Notes: generated by a model from the letters alone, not told the origin. Shown: positions 7,806 through 16,746, counted from the first letter of the stretch. The stretch: 35,900 bases of DNA from JBDKVA01 sp039679375 (GCA_039679375.1 JBDKVA010000013.1:1-35900), one strand, 5' to 3'. Made by a program: numbers and translations.

Positions 7806-9722
7806 GTGAACCTTTTATCTGCCGAGAAAATTTCAAAAAGCTACAGTGAGAAACCTCTGCTCAGCCAGATATCGCTTGGCATCAATGAATGTGAAAAAAT
7901 AGGCGTCATTGGCATAAACGGTGCCGGTAAAACCACTCTTCTGAAAGTGATCGCAGGCGCCGAATCCCCCGACGAAGGCAGAATCATCATGGCGAATGGG
8001 CTTCGGATCGGATATCTTCCCCAGGATCCTTTATTTGAAGACAATACCACTGTACTTCAGCATGTCTTTGAAGGCAATTCTCCCGTAATGCAGCTGCTGA
8101 GAGAATATGAAGAGATACGGCAGAAATTCGACGAAACGCCTGGCGATAGCCATTTAGAAAAAAGGCTTCTCGCATTAACACAGAATATGGAGACCATGCA
8201 AGCCTGGACAGTGGAAAATGAGGCAAAAACCATACTGACAAGGCTTGGGATATCCGATTTCAACGCAATGGTCAGCAGCCTTTCCGGCGGGCAAAAAAAG
8301 AGGGTTGCAATGGCTGCCGCTCTGATTCGGCCTGCCGACCTTCTGATCCTTGACGAGCCGACAAACCACATTGACAGTGCGATGGTAGACTGGCTTGAAA
8401 AATATCTGAACAGCCGGAAAGGCGCACTCTTGATGGTTACTCACGACAGATATTTCCTCGACAGGGTTTCCAACAGGATCATTGAATTGGATCATGGCAG
8501 ACTTTTCAGTTATCAGGCCAATTACAGCAAATTCCTTGAAATGAAGGCCGAGCGTGAAGAACTTGAGCAGGCCTCCGAAAGAAAGCGCCGGAATCTATAC
8601 AGGCGCGAGCTTGAATGGATCAGGCAAGGTGCCCAGGCTCGTTCAACAAAGCAGAAGTCCAGGATTGAAAGGTTCGAAAAGATAAAAGAAGCGAAAGCTC
8701 CGGCAACATATGAAAATATTGAAATAGCGGCCGGCTCGTCACGCCTTGGAAAGAAAACCATCGAGCTGGAGCATGCTGGTAAAAGCTTTGACGGCAGAGA
8801 AATCATCCGTGATTTCAGCTATATTGTGCTGCGGGACGACAGGATCGGCATCATTGGGCCAAACGGCAGCGGGAAATCGACGCTGCTCAAAATGATTGCC
8901 GGAAAACTACAGCCCGACACAGGTACCGTTGAAACAGGCGAAACTATAAAGATAGGCTTTTTCGGCCAGGAAAACAATGAAATGGACGGAAGCATGAGAG
9001 TCATTGAGTACATCCGGGATGAGGCAGAGTATCTGACTACCTCCGAAGGTGTTGTCAGCGCATCTCAGATGCTGGAAATGTTCCTCTTCCCTCCCGCGGC
9101 GCAATGGACTCCCCTGTCAAAATTGTCCGGAGGAGAAAAAAGAAGGCTTTATCTGCTGCGTGTGCTCATGAGTGCGCCAAACATCCTGCTTCTCGATGAA
9201 CCGACCAATGATCTTGATATCCAGACGCTGACCATTCTCGAAGGCTATCTCGACGACTTCCCCGGAGCTGTCATAACAGTATCACACGACAGGTATTTCC
9301 TGGACAGGGTGGCAGAGAAAATCTTCCTGCTTCCCGGCGACAATACAGTAGAAAGGTTTGAAGGAAATTATTCGTACTACTATGAAACAGTAGCAGCTTC
9401 CGGCCATTCCGGCGGAATTAATGTGAACACAGCCGCAGGCAGCGATAAAGGCAATGCATCGTCCAAAAAAGAGCGCCCTCTAAAATTCACATATAAAGAG
9501 CAAAAGGAATATGAACAGATTGACAGCCTCATAGCGGATCTGGAAAGTAAAATTAGTGAGACAGATGCCGGCATGAACGCCGCCGCCTCCGATTTCGCAA
9601 AGCTGCAGGAATTGCTGTCCTTAAAAGAGCAGCTCCAAAAACAGCTGGAAGAAGCCATGGAGCGCTGGGTTTACCTGAACGAGCTGGATGCGGCAATCAA
9701 AAGTCAAAATAGCATAACTTAG
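7806..9722 (+). CDS. ABC-F ATPase, Uup/YfmR type
   Basis: The 638-residue protein starts at a GTG directly after the TAG of the previous gene, with AAAGGA about 12 bases upstream. It contains two complete ATPase domains: Walker A GINGAGKTT (about 36-44) and GPNGSGKST, signatures LSGGQKKR and LSGGEKRR, Walker B LLILDEPTNHID and ILLLDEPTNDLD, and H-loops HDRYF. The interdomain linker contains RRELEWIRQGAQARSTKQKSRIERF. A charged coiled-coil C-terminal domain spans about 550-638, as in Uup and YfmR. These proteins are linked to ribosome rescue and to branched DNA or 70S binding. Unlike its upstream partner, all nucleotide-binding motifs are intact. The two are almost certainly cotranscribed. An antibiotic-resistance role cannot be shown from sequence alone. 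Confidence 0.93.
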   Translation: MNLLSAEKISKSYSEKPLLSQISLGINECEKIGVIGINGAGKTTLLKVIAGAESPDEGRIIMANGLRIGYLPQDPLFEDNTTVLQHVFEGNSPVMQLLREYEEIRQKFDETPGDSHLEKRLLALTQNMETMQAWTVENEAKTILTRLGISDFNAMVSSLSGGQKKRVAMAAALIRPADLLILDEPTNHIDSAMVDWLEKYLNSRKGALLMVTHDRYFLDRVSNRIIELDHGRLFSYQANYSKFLEMKAEREELEQASERKRRNLYRRELEWIRQGAQARSTKQKSRIERFEKIKEAKAPATYENIEIAAGSSRLGKKTIELEHAGKSFDGREIIRDFSYIVLRDDRIGIIGPNGSGKSTLLKMIAGKLQPDTGTVETGETIKIGFFGQENNEMDGSMRVIEYIRDEAEYLTTSEGVVSASQMLEMFLFPPAAQWTPLSKLSGGEKRRLYLLRVLMSAPNILLLDEPTNDLDIQTLTILEGYLDDFPGAVITVSHDRYFLDRVAEKIFLLPGDNTVERFEGNYSYYYETVAASGHSGGINVNTAAGSDKGNASSKKERPLKFTYKEQKEYEQIDSLIADLESKISETDAGMNAAASDFAKLQELLSLKEQLQKQLEEAMERWVYLNELDAAIKSQNSIT

Positions 9723-10034
9723 CCCTTCTATTATATGAAAGCTTTTATCTCCTTGATTCTGATTTATTTTTTCGGGAAAGGGTTTCAAAATTTCAACGGA
9801 TTTTTGCATTTCGATGGGTGTCTGTTTCTTGACCGGCTCTGCTGCTTCTTATCTTTACTTATATTATACTATAAAATATATTTTTTTACCAGTCTGTTTA
9901 TTTGCAGGCGCTTCCTGTATCATGTATTTTATGCATCCGCAGCAACTTTGCTTTACCCGCTTAATCCAGCCGCCGTTGTTATTGTCATCGATGAGTAAAC
10001 AGCTGAACGTCAAATACATTATGGAGGGATTTAT
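9723..10034. other. Intergenic region with no supported gene
   Basis: This 312-base AT-rich gap lies between the second ABC-F gene and the helicase gene. Several short open frames exist on both strands, but none has a good start with a ribosome binding site or a recognisable product. A TATA-rich stretch around 9860-9885 may be promoter DNA. I see no clear terminator for the ABC-F genes. Confidence 0.5.
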
Positions 10035-12263
10035 ATGCATTATGATTGGGATAATGAAATCAAGTGGCTCGAATACGTAGAACAGGTCATAATGGATGAA
10101 GTGGAAATAAGGACTGGTAAAAATGTCAATTATACCAGTGTGATGAGGACGATCAATAAGGAGATGTGGGAAGAAGTCGGACCGCTCTCGGGTCAATCAA
10201 CGTTCTTCAGGATTCCTGCTTTTCTTCAGGAAATCAATCTATTGAAAAACAACAGCAAGAGTATTGCGTTAAACAATATTGAAATCAAAAAGCTTGAAAA
10301 GCAAATTTCCTCTCCATATTTCGGCAGGGTTGACTTCAAGGAAGCGGATTGCCCTGTAGAAAGCATATACATCGGCATTTACGGACTGCGAAAGTCCGAT
10401 AATAATGAGATCATCATTTACGACTGGAGAGCTCCCGTAAGCAGCATATTTTACGACTATGAACCAGGCACGGCTTCGTATAAATGTCCTGCGGGGTTTA
10501 TCGAAGGCGAAATGGTCCTCAAAAGGCAATACAGAATAGAAAACGGCAGACTGTTGCTTATGTTTGACAGCTCTGCCGCTATTGAAGACCACATTTTACA
10601 GGACATACTTGCCGGAAGCGCGGATACAAGGATGAAGACGATTGTAAACACAATCCAGAGAGAACAAAACCATGCTATCCGGTGTGATAACAGACGTGTT
10701 CTATCAATACAGGGCGCTGCGGGAAGCGGCAAGACTTCAATAGCACTGCACAGGGCAGCATATTTGCTTTACCGTGACCGTAATTCCATCAAGGCTGAAA
10801 ATATCAGGCTATTCACTCCAAGCGGGATTTTCGCACAATATATTTCGAATATTCTGCCTGAGCTGGGCGAAGATGAGATCCCATGCAGTACCTTGACAGG
10901 ACTTGTTCAAGGTGTCCTTGGAGATACCTGCAAAAAATATGAAACTTATCCTGAAATGATGGAATGGCAGCTTTTGCATAAAAACCAATACGAATCCGAT
11001 AACCGTATGGAATGTATGGGCTTCAAGGCTTCCCAAACATTCACGTCGATATTGGAAAACTACGCAAAATATTTTGAAAATGAAATAATACATTTTGATG
11101 ATATAATCGCCGGAAATACTCTGCTTGCTTCGAAGAAAGAGCTTACAGAGCTATTTTACAGTAGTTATCTCCATATGCCTGTTGCAAAAAGACTTTCCCG
11201 CATGGAACTGCATATAATGAAGAAAGTTAATGAGTATGTAAGGAATAGGAGGCAGGAGAAGACTCTTGAACTGGCCGACAGCGGCGAGCATGTGGATGGC
11301 ACTGAAATGAAGATCAGCAGCCGCCTGATTGTAGCCGGGGAAATGGAGTCTACGATGAAAAAAATAAAAAGCATGTTGTCCATCAATATCGCTAATGCTT
11401 ATATAAATTTGTTCAAGGATCCATCAGTCTTGAATGCATGCGCTGTCAATTCATATGGCACAGTATCGGATAAGTTATGTAAATCGACAGTGGAAGCTTT
11501 GGAAAATGAAGTGCTTTTGTATGAGGATCAATCCCCGATGCTATATCTGATGTTACTCCTTGGCATGCTTGACGACGATAGTGAAGTTAAGCATTTAATG
11601 ATTGACGAAGCACAGGATTACTCATATATCACCTACAAGCTGTTCTCGAAAATCTATCCGGAGTGCGGTATTACACTATTAGGGGACGCATGTCAGAATA
11701 TCAATCCTGCAAACGGCATCGGGAACCTGAAACTGGCAGGTGAACTGCTTGATTCAAATAGCCTCGAATATATCGAGCTTGAGAAAAGCTATCGGTCGAC
11801 TATAGAGATCATGAATTTCGCATCACAGGTATATCCTGCTAAAGCAACACCCTTCGGAAGACATGGCAGAACTCCTGAAATAATGAAATCGGCAACTATG
11901 GAAGGAGTATGCGATCTGATTACGAATTGCACTAATGATGCAAAAGAAGATAACTTTGCTTCCATCGCTGTCATATGCCGTACTACTGACAGCTGCCATC
12001 GCGTGTTCCAAAAGCTTGATGGCAATATGCCGGTCACCCTTGTCAAAAGCGGAGATGATGAACTGCAAAAGGGTATCGTTGTGATACCGTCCTACCTTGC
12101 AAAAGGACTCGAATTCGATGCCGTCATAGCAGCAGTGCTGTCCGCGGATGAATACGCATCCGGGGAGGATCAGCTCTTTTATACGGTATGTACAAGAGCC
12201 CTTCACAGGCTCGATGTATGCTCTGTCGTAGGAGCCGGTATATTGAGTAAATTTAATTCTTAG
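10035..12263 (+). CDS. helD: HelD-type superfamily 1 helicase, RNA polymerase recycling factor
   Basis: The 742-residue protein starts at an ATG 6 bases after GGAGGG. It has the HelD layout: a charged N-terminal region with IYIGIYGLRKSDNNEIIIYDWRAPVSSIFYDYEPG, which is typical of HelD, then Walker A GAAGSGKTSIALHRAAYLLY at about 226-245. Walker B is LMIDEAQDYS, followed by LLGDACQNINPANG, ELEKSYRSTIEIM and a late VIPSYLAKGLEFDAVI motif. HelD enters the channels of stalled RNA polymerase and releases it from DNA using ATP. Homologues in other Gram-positive bacteria are linked to rifamycin tolerance. The location after two ABC-F genes suggests a stress or antibiotic response cluster, but the genes are separated by 312 bases and may be regulated separately. 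Confidence 0.9.
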   Translation: MHYDWDNEIKWLEYVEQVIMDEVEIRTGKNVNYTSVMRTINKEMWEEVGPLSGQSTFFRIPAFLQEINLLKNNSKSIALNNIEIKKLEKQISSPYFGRVDFKEADCPVESIYIGIYGLRKSDNNEIIIYDWRAPVSSIFYDYEPGTASYKCPAGFIEGEMVLKRQYRIENGRLLLMFDSSAAIEDHILQDILAGSADTRMKTIVNTIQREQNHAIRCDNRRVLSIQGAAGSGKTSIALHRAAYLLYRDRNSIKAENIRLFTPSGIFAQYISNILPELGEDEIPCSTLTGLVQGVLGDTCKKYETYPEMMEWQLLHKNQYESDNRMECMGFKASQTFTSILENYAKYFENEIIHFDDIIAGNTLLASKKELTELFYSSYLHMPVAKRLSRMELHIMKKVNEYVRNRRQEKTLELADSGEHVDGTEMKISSRLIVAGEMESTMKKIKSMLSINIANAYINLFKDPSVLNACAVNSYGTVSDKLCKSTVEALENEVLLYEDQSPMLYLMLLLGMLDDDSEVKHLMIDEAQDYSYITYKLFSKIYPECGITLLGDACQNINPANGIGNLKLAGELLDSNSLEYIELEKSYRSTIEIMNFASQVYPAKATPFGRHGRTPEIMKSATMEGVCDLITNCTNDAKEDNFASIAVICRTTDSCHRVFQKLDGNMPVTLVKSGDDELQKGIVVIPSYLAKGLEFDAVIAAVLSADEYASGEDQLFYTVCTRALHRLDVCSVVGAGILSKFNS

Positions 12264-12310
12264 CCAATTTGCTTCGCACATGGATTTATAAATTCTCTTA
12301 GCTCTTACCT

Positions 12311-12970
12311 TCATTCACCGTCAGGGCTGCAAAGACCCGTGATGAATGAGGGCAATAGCACATAGAATACATGTGCCATTGAATATAGAAAACAAGTATT
12401 GAAAATAAATGGTTGTCCGGACCCAGCCCGAATACAGTAACCTACCGTTTTTATATCTCTGTCCTCGACCTCTCCATCCTTTGGAAGTCTTACATCAAAT
12501 GGAGCTGCATAGACTTTGCAGGGTTTGCCTTTAAGGTAGGCGTAAAATTCTCCTGATAAAGCCATTGATATATCCTGATGCCTCCGGGAAGGGGCAGGGC
12601 TCATATCGTACGGCACACCGTCAATCAATTCCCATCTTTCTTCAGAAGGCCAGGTAAGGTAATCTGCATAGGAATAGCTCCTGTTTTTTACGGCATATTC
12701 AACAGCTCTTTCTACCGTACTTTCGGATGTCTCTTCGATTGATTTTTCATTAGTTTTTTCGACATATATTTCTTCTGCAATATTCGGACTGCGCTTCTTT
12801 TTGAGATTTGTCCCGGCAACAGCATCATTTTTGCCGCTGTTAGCGCAAATATAATTTCTCGCCGCTTCTCTGATAAACTCCGACCGTGTCCGGCTCTCCC
12901 GTTTTGCAACCGCATCGATGGATTCCAGCAAGTCTTTCCTAAATGATATATTTACGGTAACGGTTTTCAT
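12311..12970 (-). CDS. Ribbon-helix-helix protein fused to a truncated Uma2-family domain
   Basis: The 219-residue product has an N-terminal ribbon-helix-helix DNA-binding domain (MKTVTVNISFRKDLLESIDAVAKRESRTRSEFIREAARNYI, 1-41), a charged linker, and from about 98 the start of a Uma2 (DUF820) domain: YADYLTWPSEERWELIDGVPYDMSPAPSRRHQDISMALSGEFYAYLKG, then VYAAPFDVRLPKDGEVEDRDIKTV. After residue 176 or so the match ends. The usual PD-x-V, E-V-x-S and lysine residues of the PD-(D/E)XK core are absent, replaced by an unrelated tail. The nuclease-like part is therefore probably inactive, through deletion, rearrangement or frameshift. The DNA-binding part could still act on the palindrome overlapping its promoter, as expected for an autoregulated antitoxin-like protein. 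Confidence 0.7.
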   Translation of the reverse strand: MKTVTVNISFRKDLLESIDAVAKRESRTRSEFIREAARNYICANSGKNDAVAGTNLKKKRSPNIAEEIYVEKTNEKSIEETSESTVERAVEYAVKNRSYSYADYLTWPSEERWELIDGVPYDMSPAPSRRHQDISMALSGEFYAYLKGKPCKVYAAPFDVRLPKDGEVEDRDIKTVGYCIRAGSGQPFIFNTCFLYSMAHVFYVLLPSFITGLCSPDGE

Positions 12971-12990
12971 CTTCGCGCCTCAATACATAC

Positions 12991-13013
12991 TTTGTATATA
13001 TTATACATACAAA
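12991..13013 (-). promoter_or_regulatory. Palindromic operator over the -10 of the RHH-Uma2 gene
   Basis: TTTGTAT (12991-12997) and ATACAAA (13007-13013) form a perfect inverted repeat with a 9-base spacer. On the minus strand the spacer contains TATAAT (13005-13000), about 30 bases before the start codon. A palindrome over the -10 fits autorepression by the ribbon-helix-helix domain. Confidence 0.5.
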
Positions 13014-13216
13014 TGTTGTATGCAGTCGATATTTTTTTATATTAAGTCACAAACTAGCAGTATTTTTTCAATGATTTTCAAATCGATAATGGAAACCTGG
13101 AAAGCAATTCTTATTCACTCTTAAAATATGGGTTTTGGGCAGTTCATCCTTTCTTTGACTGTAGTAATTCAACTACCATTATGCTTATTTTCTACGCGCA
13201 ATGCGTCACATACCCT

Positions 13217-14683
13217 CTATAGCTCCGCGCTAAACATATAAGCAGTGCTGTATTTGTCGCAACCATCAAGAAATACTTCCGCAGTCCAATATTTATCCGG
13301 GTACGGAATGTTTACGCCTTGCCCAAGCATAATGTTTCTGGTGACATCGTACATGGCATCGCTATCATATCCCTCGCGTTTGTGCATAGCGTCCATATCG
13401 CCGGAGAAGGTGACATACGCAAACTGGGAAAAGAATGGCGGGCCCACCTTGCCGTCGTTATGCGGCACGAAGTCGAAATAGAGAAATCCTTCCGGCACAG
13501 GGCTATCCGCCTTCATAAACCGCCCCCAAAAACCATGCCACGGACCAACATCCACGCATAGTCCGTAATGGTGCATAAACAAGACATCATAGTCAAAGTC
13601 CGATTTATACTCATCCATGGCGTCCAGAGTGCGGAAAAGTTTCTTGCGAACCTCCATATTGTCTAGGTCAGCGTCTTCCCGCCCGATAAAGCGCATTGCA
13701 GACATTTTTTTGTATTCAAAGCTGTCCACCTTGAAGCCCTTTTGCTGCCTCTCTACCACATCAGGCATAAACAACGCCCACTGTACCCCTGCATCGCAGT
13801 CCTTCAAGTAATTGATATATCCAAATATATCTACGTAATTAACGCCCGCAGGACCTGTTTTATTTCCTGCTATTTGCTCCCGTATGCCGCGCTCCCGCAT
13901 AGCAGAAAAATCAGCAAACACCTTAGCAACCGTCTCACGCAGCCGCTCATCATGCGATACGCCCGACAACTCATCGTCAAATCTGTCCAACGCCTTGAAC
14001 ACCGCTGCGTTAACCACCCCCGACGGCTCTAATTCTGACAAGTACGCCCGAAGCTTTGCGTTCTGTTCTTTGAACCGTGCAAACACACCCTGCATTAAAA
14101 TTTGCTCGTTTTCGGCGAGTTTTTCGTCACTCCATTGAGAATCGTCCAGCACCCATTCGGTCAACGCATCAAAAACGCCCGGATTTTGCCCCCTTGCTTT
14201 AGCCGCCCAGCTAACAATCCTTTTGTATTTCTCGGCATCCGTCAGTTTCTCGCCCTTTTGCCCTTCGATGTCGCTCCAATAAAACTCGTCAACCAGTTTA
14301 CGTGACATTTCAAATCCTCCTCGAATGGTAATGTTAATGGAAAGCGGATGAAACAGCTTAACCTTTCCCCGCTGCGCTTTTGATGGCGGCACGCCGTGAA
14401 ACCGCGTAAACGCTTTGGAAAAGCTCTCCTGAGTATCGTACCGATATCGCATAGCCACATCAACGATTCTGCTGTTTGGTTGCAGTAAATCAAGAGCCGC
14501 CAAACTCAGACGTCTGTACCGAATGTACTCGCCGACGGTCATGCCAATTACTACATGAAATATAAGTTGAAAATGCGAGCTTGATGTATATGCCTGGTAC
14601 GATACATCATCTATGTTAATATCGTCGGTCAAGTGATTTTCGATGTAATGAATGGCTCTCGATAAGCTTTGTATCCAATTCAT
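13217..14683 (-). CDS. AraC-family regulator with long C-terminal effector-like domain
   Basis: The start is ATG at 14683 (MNWIQSLSRAIHYIENHL), placed 8 bases after GGAGGG; an upstream TTG would put the ribosome binding site inside the gene. Residues 1-105 contain two helix-turn-helix units (IDDVSYQAYTSSSHFQLIFH and IVDVAMRYRYDTQESFSKAFTRFHGVPPSKAQR). The remaining 380 or so residues are unusual for the family in length. The last 160 (FKVDSFEYKKMSAMRFIG through KYWTAEVFLDGC) resemble GyrI-like small-molecule binding domains. The middle part, rich in helices, is unassigned. Such regulators normally activate efflux or stress genes upon ligand binding. No linked target is obvious; the downstream genes on the same strand are the truncated RHH-Uma2 gene and nothing else. 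Confidence 0.82.
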   Translation of the reverse strand: MNWIQSLSRAIHYIENHLTDDINIDDVSYQAYTSSSHFQLIFHVVIGMTVGEYIRYRRLSLAALDLLQPNSRIVDVAMRYRYDTQESFSKAFTRFHGVPPSKAQRGKVKLFHPLSINITIRGGFEMSRKLVDEFYWSDIEGQKGEKLTDAEKYKRIVSWAAKARGQNPGVFDALTEWVLDDSQWSDEKLAENEQILMQGVFARFKEQNAKLRAYLSELEPSGVVNAAVFKALDRFDDELSGVSHDERLRETVAKVFADFSAMRERGIREQIAGNKTGPAGVNYVDIFGYINYLKDCDAGVQWALFMPDVVERQQKGFKVDSFEYKKMSAMRFIGREDADLDNMEVRKKLFRTLDAMDEYKSDFDYDVLFMHHYGLCVDVGPWHGFWGRFMKADSPVPEGFLYFDFVPHNDGKVGPPFFSQFAYVTFSGDMDAMHKREGYDSDAMYDVTRNIMLGQGVNIPYPDKYWTAEVFLDGCDKYSTAYMFSAEL

Positions 14684-14732
14684 AAACCACCCTCCTTCCA
14701 AGGAGTATTATACAATATCATTATTCTAAAAG

Positions 14733-14804
14733 TCATGTCTTAAAATACGGAGTTCTGTCAGCTCCTAAAATACTCAAACGCTTGTATTCGTTTTCCTTGC
14801 TCAT
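14733..14804 (-). CDS. Possible tiny ORF overlapping the previous one
   Basis: A 23-codon frame (MSKENEYKRLSILGADRTPYFKT) starts in the ATGA overlap with the stop of the 40-codon frame upstream. The coupling and protein-like composition are suggestive, but the length makes it weak. Together the two could be remnants of one larger gene. Confidence 0.25.
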   Translation of the reverse strand: MSKENEYKRLSILGADRTPYFKT

Positions 14805-14923
14805 TTTGTTGTTTTTTCGACCGGCACGTTTGTATAGCGAGGCTTCTTTTCCTGCGTAGTTCTGTGAATGTCCTTTTTGCGGAATGAAAATATTTTTATT
14901 CCAGCTATTTTTACGTCAAGCAT
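14801..14923 (-). CDS. Possible 40-residue basic peptide gene
   Basis: An ATG at 14923 (MLDVKIAGIKIFSFRKK) follows GGAGG by 8 bases and runs for 40 codons. The product is basic and ends with YTNVPVEKTTK. Its TGA overlaps the ATG of a further 23-codon frame. I do not recognise the family. The good ribosome binding site is the main support. It lies in the 610-base gap between the island's specificity gene and the AraC gene. Confidence 0.35.
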   Translation of the reverse strand: MLDVKIAGIKIFSFRKKDIHRTTQEKKPRYTNVPVEKTTK

Positions 14924-14992
14924 ATTCCTTGCCTCCATTTTCATTGTTTTTTGATATTCCTATTATAAATAAGAAATACTGTCTTGACCAAA

Positions 14993-15082
14993 CATCCAAT
15001 CTGCTCTCTCGCCAACACCTGACAACTAACCTGCTCTGTCACCAGAGTAACACATCTAATCTACTCACTCAACTATAAATTC
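14993..15082. repeat. Three imperfect 30-base tandem repeats
   Basis: Three head-to-tail units occupy 14993-15022, 15023-15052 and 15053-15082. They share a core resembling CAxCTAAyCTGCTCxCTC in the first half of each unit, with weaker agreement after it. The array lies just beyond the 3' end of the restriction island. It is too short and too degenerate for CRISPR. It may be a decayed iteron-like array, a protein-binding array or a recombination junction. Confidence 0.5.
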
Positions 15083-15153
15083 TCTTTCTTGGACATGTTT
15101 CCAAATCCCCATATTTCAAGCCTTATCCAGACACTCACTTGTCAACCCGTGAA

Positions 15154-15177
15154 ATCAATACTACGCACTCCACATGC
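15154..15177. repeat. Dispersed 24-base repeat, copy 1
   Basis: This matches 32896-32919 at 22 of 24 positions in the same orientation, including the exact 16-mer TACGCACTCCACATGC. Both copies are intergenic and lie about 17.7 kb apart. The rest of 15083-15310 shows no gene. Confidence 0.5.
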
Positions 15178-15310
15178 CTTGAGTGGGTAAAAAAGATGTC
15201 GTACCCCTCTAGTATCCCCTTGGTGAAAAATAACAACCCCCTTCCAACCTAATAACTGCAGCACTGCCTAAGCACTTTTCCAGTAACCAAGATAAATCAG
15301 CAGTCTTTCT

Positions 15311-16735
15311 CTATTCACTTATTGTTTTTACGATAATGTCATCAATCTGCTTTCTAAAGCCCGAAATTTGATTTTTGATGTTTTCTTGCTTTTTAATTTC
15401 GTCTTGAATATCACGAACAATTTTCTCTTGTATTGAAATATCCGGAATTGGAGCAATAAAATCTGAGAGTTCCCTTGGTGAAACTTTTACCATTGTTTGA
15501 TTTTTGCCCTTAGTTACATATTTAAAATAGAATCTTCCAATAAACGAGTTAATTAAATAAGCCATATACATCGTGCAAATGGCTGAGTCAAAGGTGATTT
15601 TAATCATCAAATCAGGGTATATGGTTGTTGGCGTTTCTTCATCAATAAATGCAATAGAGGCAAGTGAAACTAAATCAGTAGTATTTCCTCTGCTCACAAA
15701 GAAATCCCCGTCTGACACAATATATATTTCAATATCTTTTTTATATTCTGAACTAAACTTTGGATTTTCAAATGAAAGAATACCAGATTTATTAATAGCA
15801 TCTAATCCCAGTACCTGAAAATCCGAATTATTATCTTCTGAACAAGCAGGCGACCAGCCATTTTGAGTATTTAATATATGTAAACCCAATTGTTGGCAAC
15901 AATCAACCTCTTTTGATAATACATTCTGAAGTTCAACAGCTTTGTTCCACCTATAACTAAAACGGCTATTAATGTTTTTATCAGAAAAGGAACTAAAAGA
16001 AACAGTTTGCCTTTTTGAAGTATCTATTTTTTTTAGTTTATTTATATTAATTTTAAATTCATTCTGAAAAACGTCATCAATAATACCCTGTATATCATGT
16101 TCCTTGTTTCGCAGCAAATTAATTTCAGAGATTAACGGAAAAATATCGTTTAAAACCTTACCCTGCATTGGTAACGGAATCTCTGGTATTTTAAGCGCTC
16201 TAATATGTTCGCTTGATAAACCCGGTTGAGCCTTTTTTCTAAAGGCTAAATCCTTTATTTGCTCCAAAAAAAGTGGAGTTCTCATCAAATAATATAGTAA
16301 TTCTTGCTTTATCTTTTTATTCGCTCTAACTACATATACATGCTCATTAACCATTACTTTTTCTGTGGGCATTTCAGACATTGAAACCATACACACTTTC
16401 CCAGTTAGTGCACCATCCTTGCATAGTAAGATGTCTCTGTCTTTTACCCTTCCTTTGGTTGACATATCAAAAAAATCATATGAGACATAAGGCAACGATT
16501 CTGTAGCCACAGAACCGTCTTTGCCTATTTGCTCGCCTCCAAGGCTTATTGCTTGCCCATAATCTTCTGAATTTATACCGCCTTTGGGGCGGCTTCCAGA
16601 TTCACAAAGTTGAATAAACTCCGTAAATGAATCATACGGAAACTTTGTATTTGGTAATTCATAGTATGAAGCAAGCCTTATGCTATTATATTTAGAAAAA
16701 TCCTTAAACCCTACTTTTTTGTAGTTTATACTCAT
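15311..16735 (-). CDS. hsdS: Type I-style DNA specificity subunit (HsdS-like)
   Basis: The start is taken as ATG at 16735 (MSINYKKVGFKDF), 9 bases after GAGG; TTG or GTG codons further upstream would overlap the methylase gene. The product is about 474 residues. The first target-recognition half contains GRVKDRDILLCKDGALTGKVCMV, EKVMVNEHVYVVRA, LLYYLMRTPLFLEQIKDLAFRKKAQPGLSSEHIRALKIPEIPLP, the classical HsdS pattern, followed by a helical spacer. The second half has FQVLGLDAINKSGI, DGDFFVSRGNT and FYFKYVTKGKNQTMVKVSPRELSDFIAPIPDISIQEKIV, again ending in a coiled spacer. Two recognition domains imply a bipartite DNA target. It would pair with the nuclease-methylase encoded just upstream in the same operon. 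The target sequence cannot be predicted by eye. Confidence 0.88.
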   Translation of the reverse strand: MSINYKKVGFKDFSKYNSIRLASYYELPNTKFPYDSFTEFIQLCESGSRPKGGINSEDYGQAISLGGEQIGKDGSVATESLPYVSYDFFDMSTKGRVKDRDILLCKDGALTGKVCMVSMSEMPTEKVMVNEHVYVVRANKKIKQELLYYLMRTPLFLEQIKDLAFRKKAQPGLSSEHIRALKIPEIPLPMQGKVLNDIFPLISEINLLRNKEHDIQGIIDDVFQNEFKININKLKKIDTSKRQTVSFSSFSDKNINSRFSYRWNKAVELQNVLSKEVDCCQQLGLHILNTQNGWSPACSEDNNSDFQVLGLDAINKSGILSFENPKFSSEYKKDIEIYIVSDGDFFVSRGNTTDLVSLASIAFIDEETPTTIYPDLMIKITFDSAICTMYMAYLINSFIGRFYFKYVTKGKNQTMVKVSPRELSDFIAPIPDISIQEKIVRDIQDEIKKQENIKNQISGFRKQIDDIIVKTISE

Positions 16736-16746
16736 GCTTTCAAACC

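Noticed and set aside
9735..9998. Plus-strand hydrophobic ORF of about 87 codons between the ABC-F and helicase genes
   Set aside because: It has no convincing ribosome binding site, and the hydrophobicity follows from T-rich DNA.
12300..12360. Terminator of the helicase gene
   Set aside because: The TTCATTCAC/GTGATGAATGA pairing has a bulge and no T run follows. It also overlaps the end of the RHH-Uma2 gene.
14993..15082. CRISPR array
   Set aside because: Units are contiguous 30-base repeats with no unique spacers, identity is low, and no cas genes are in the window.
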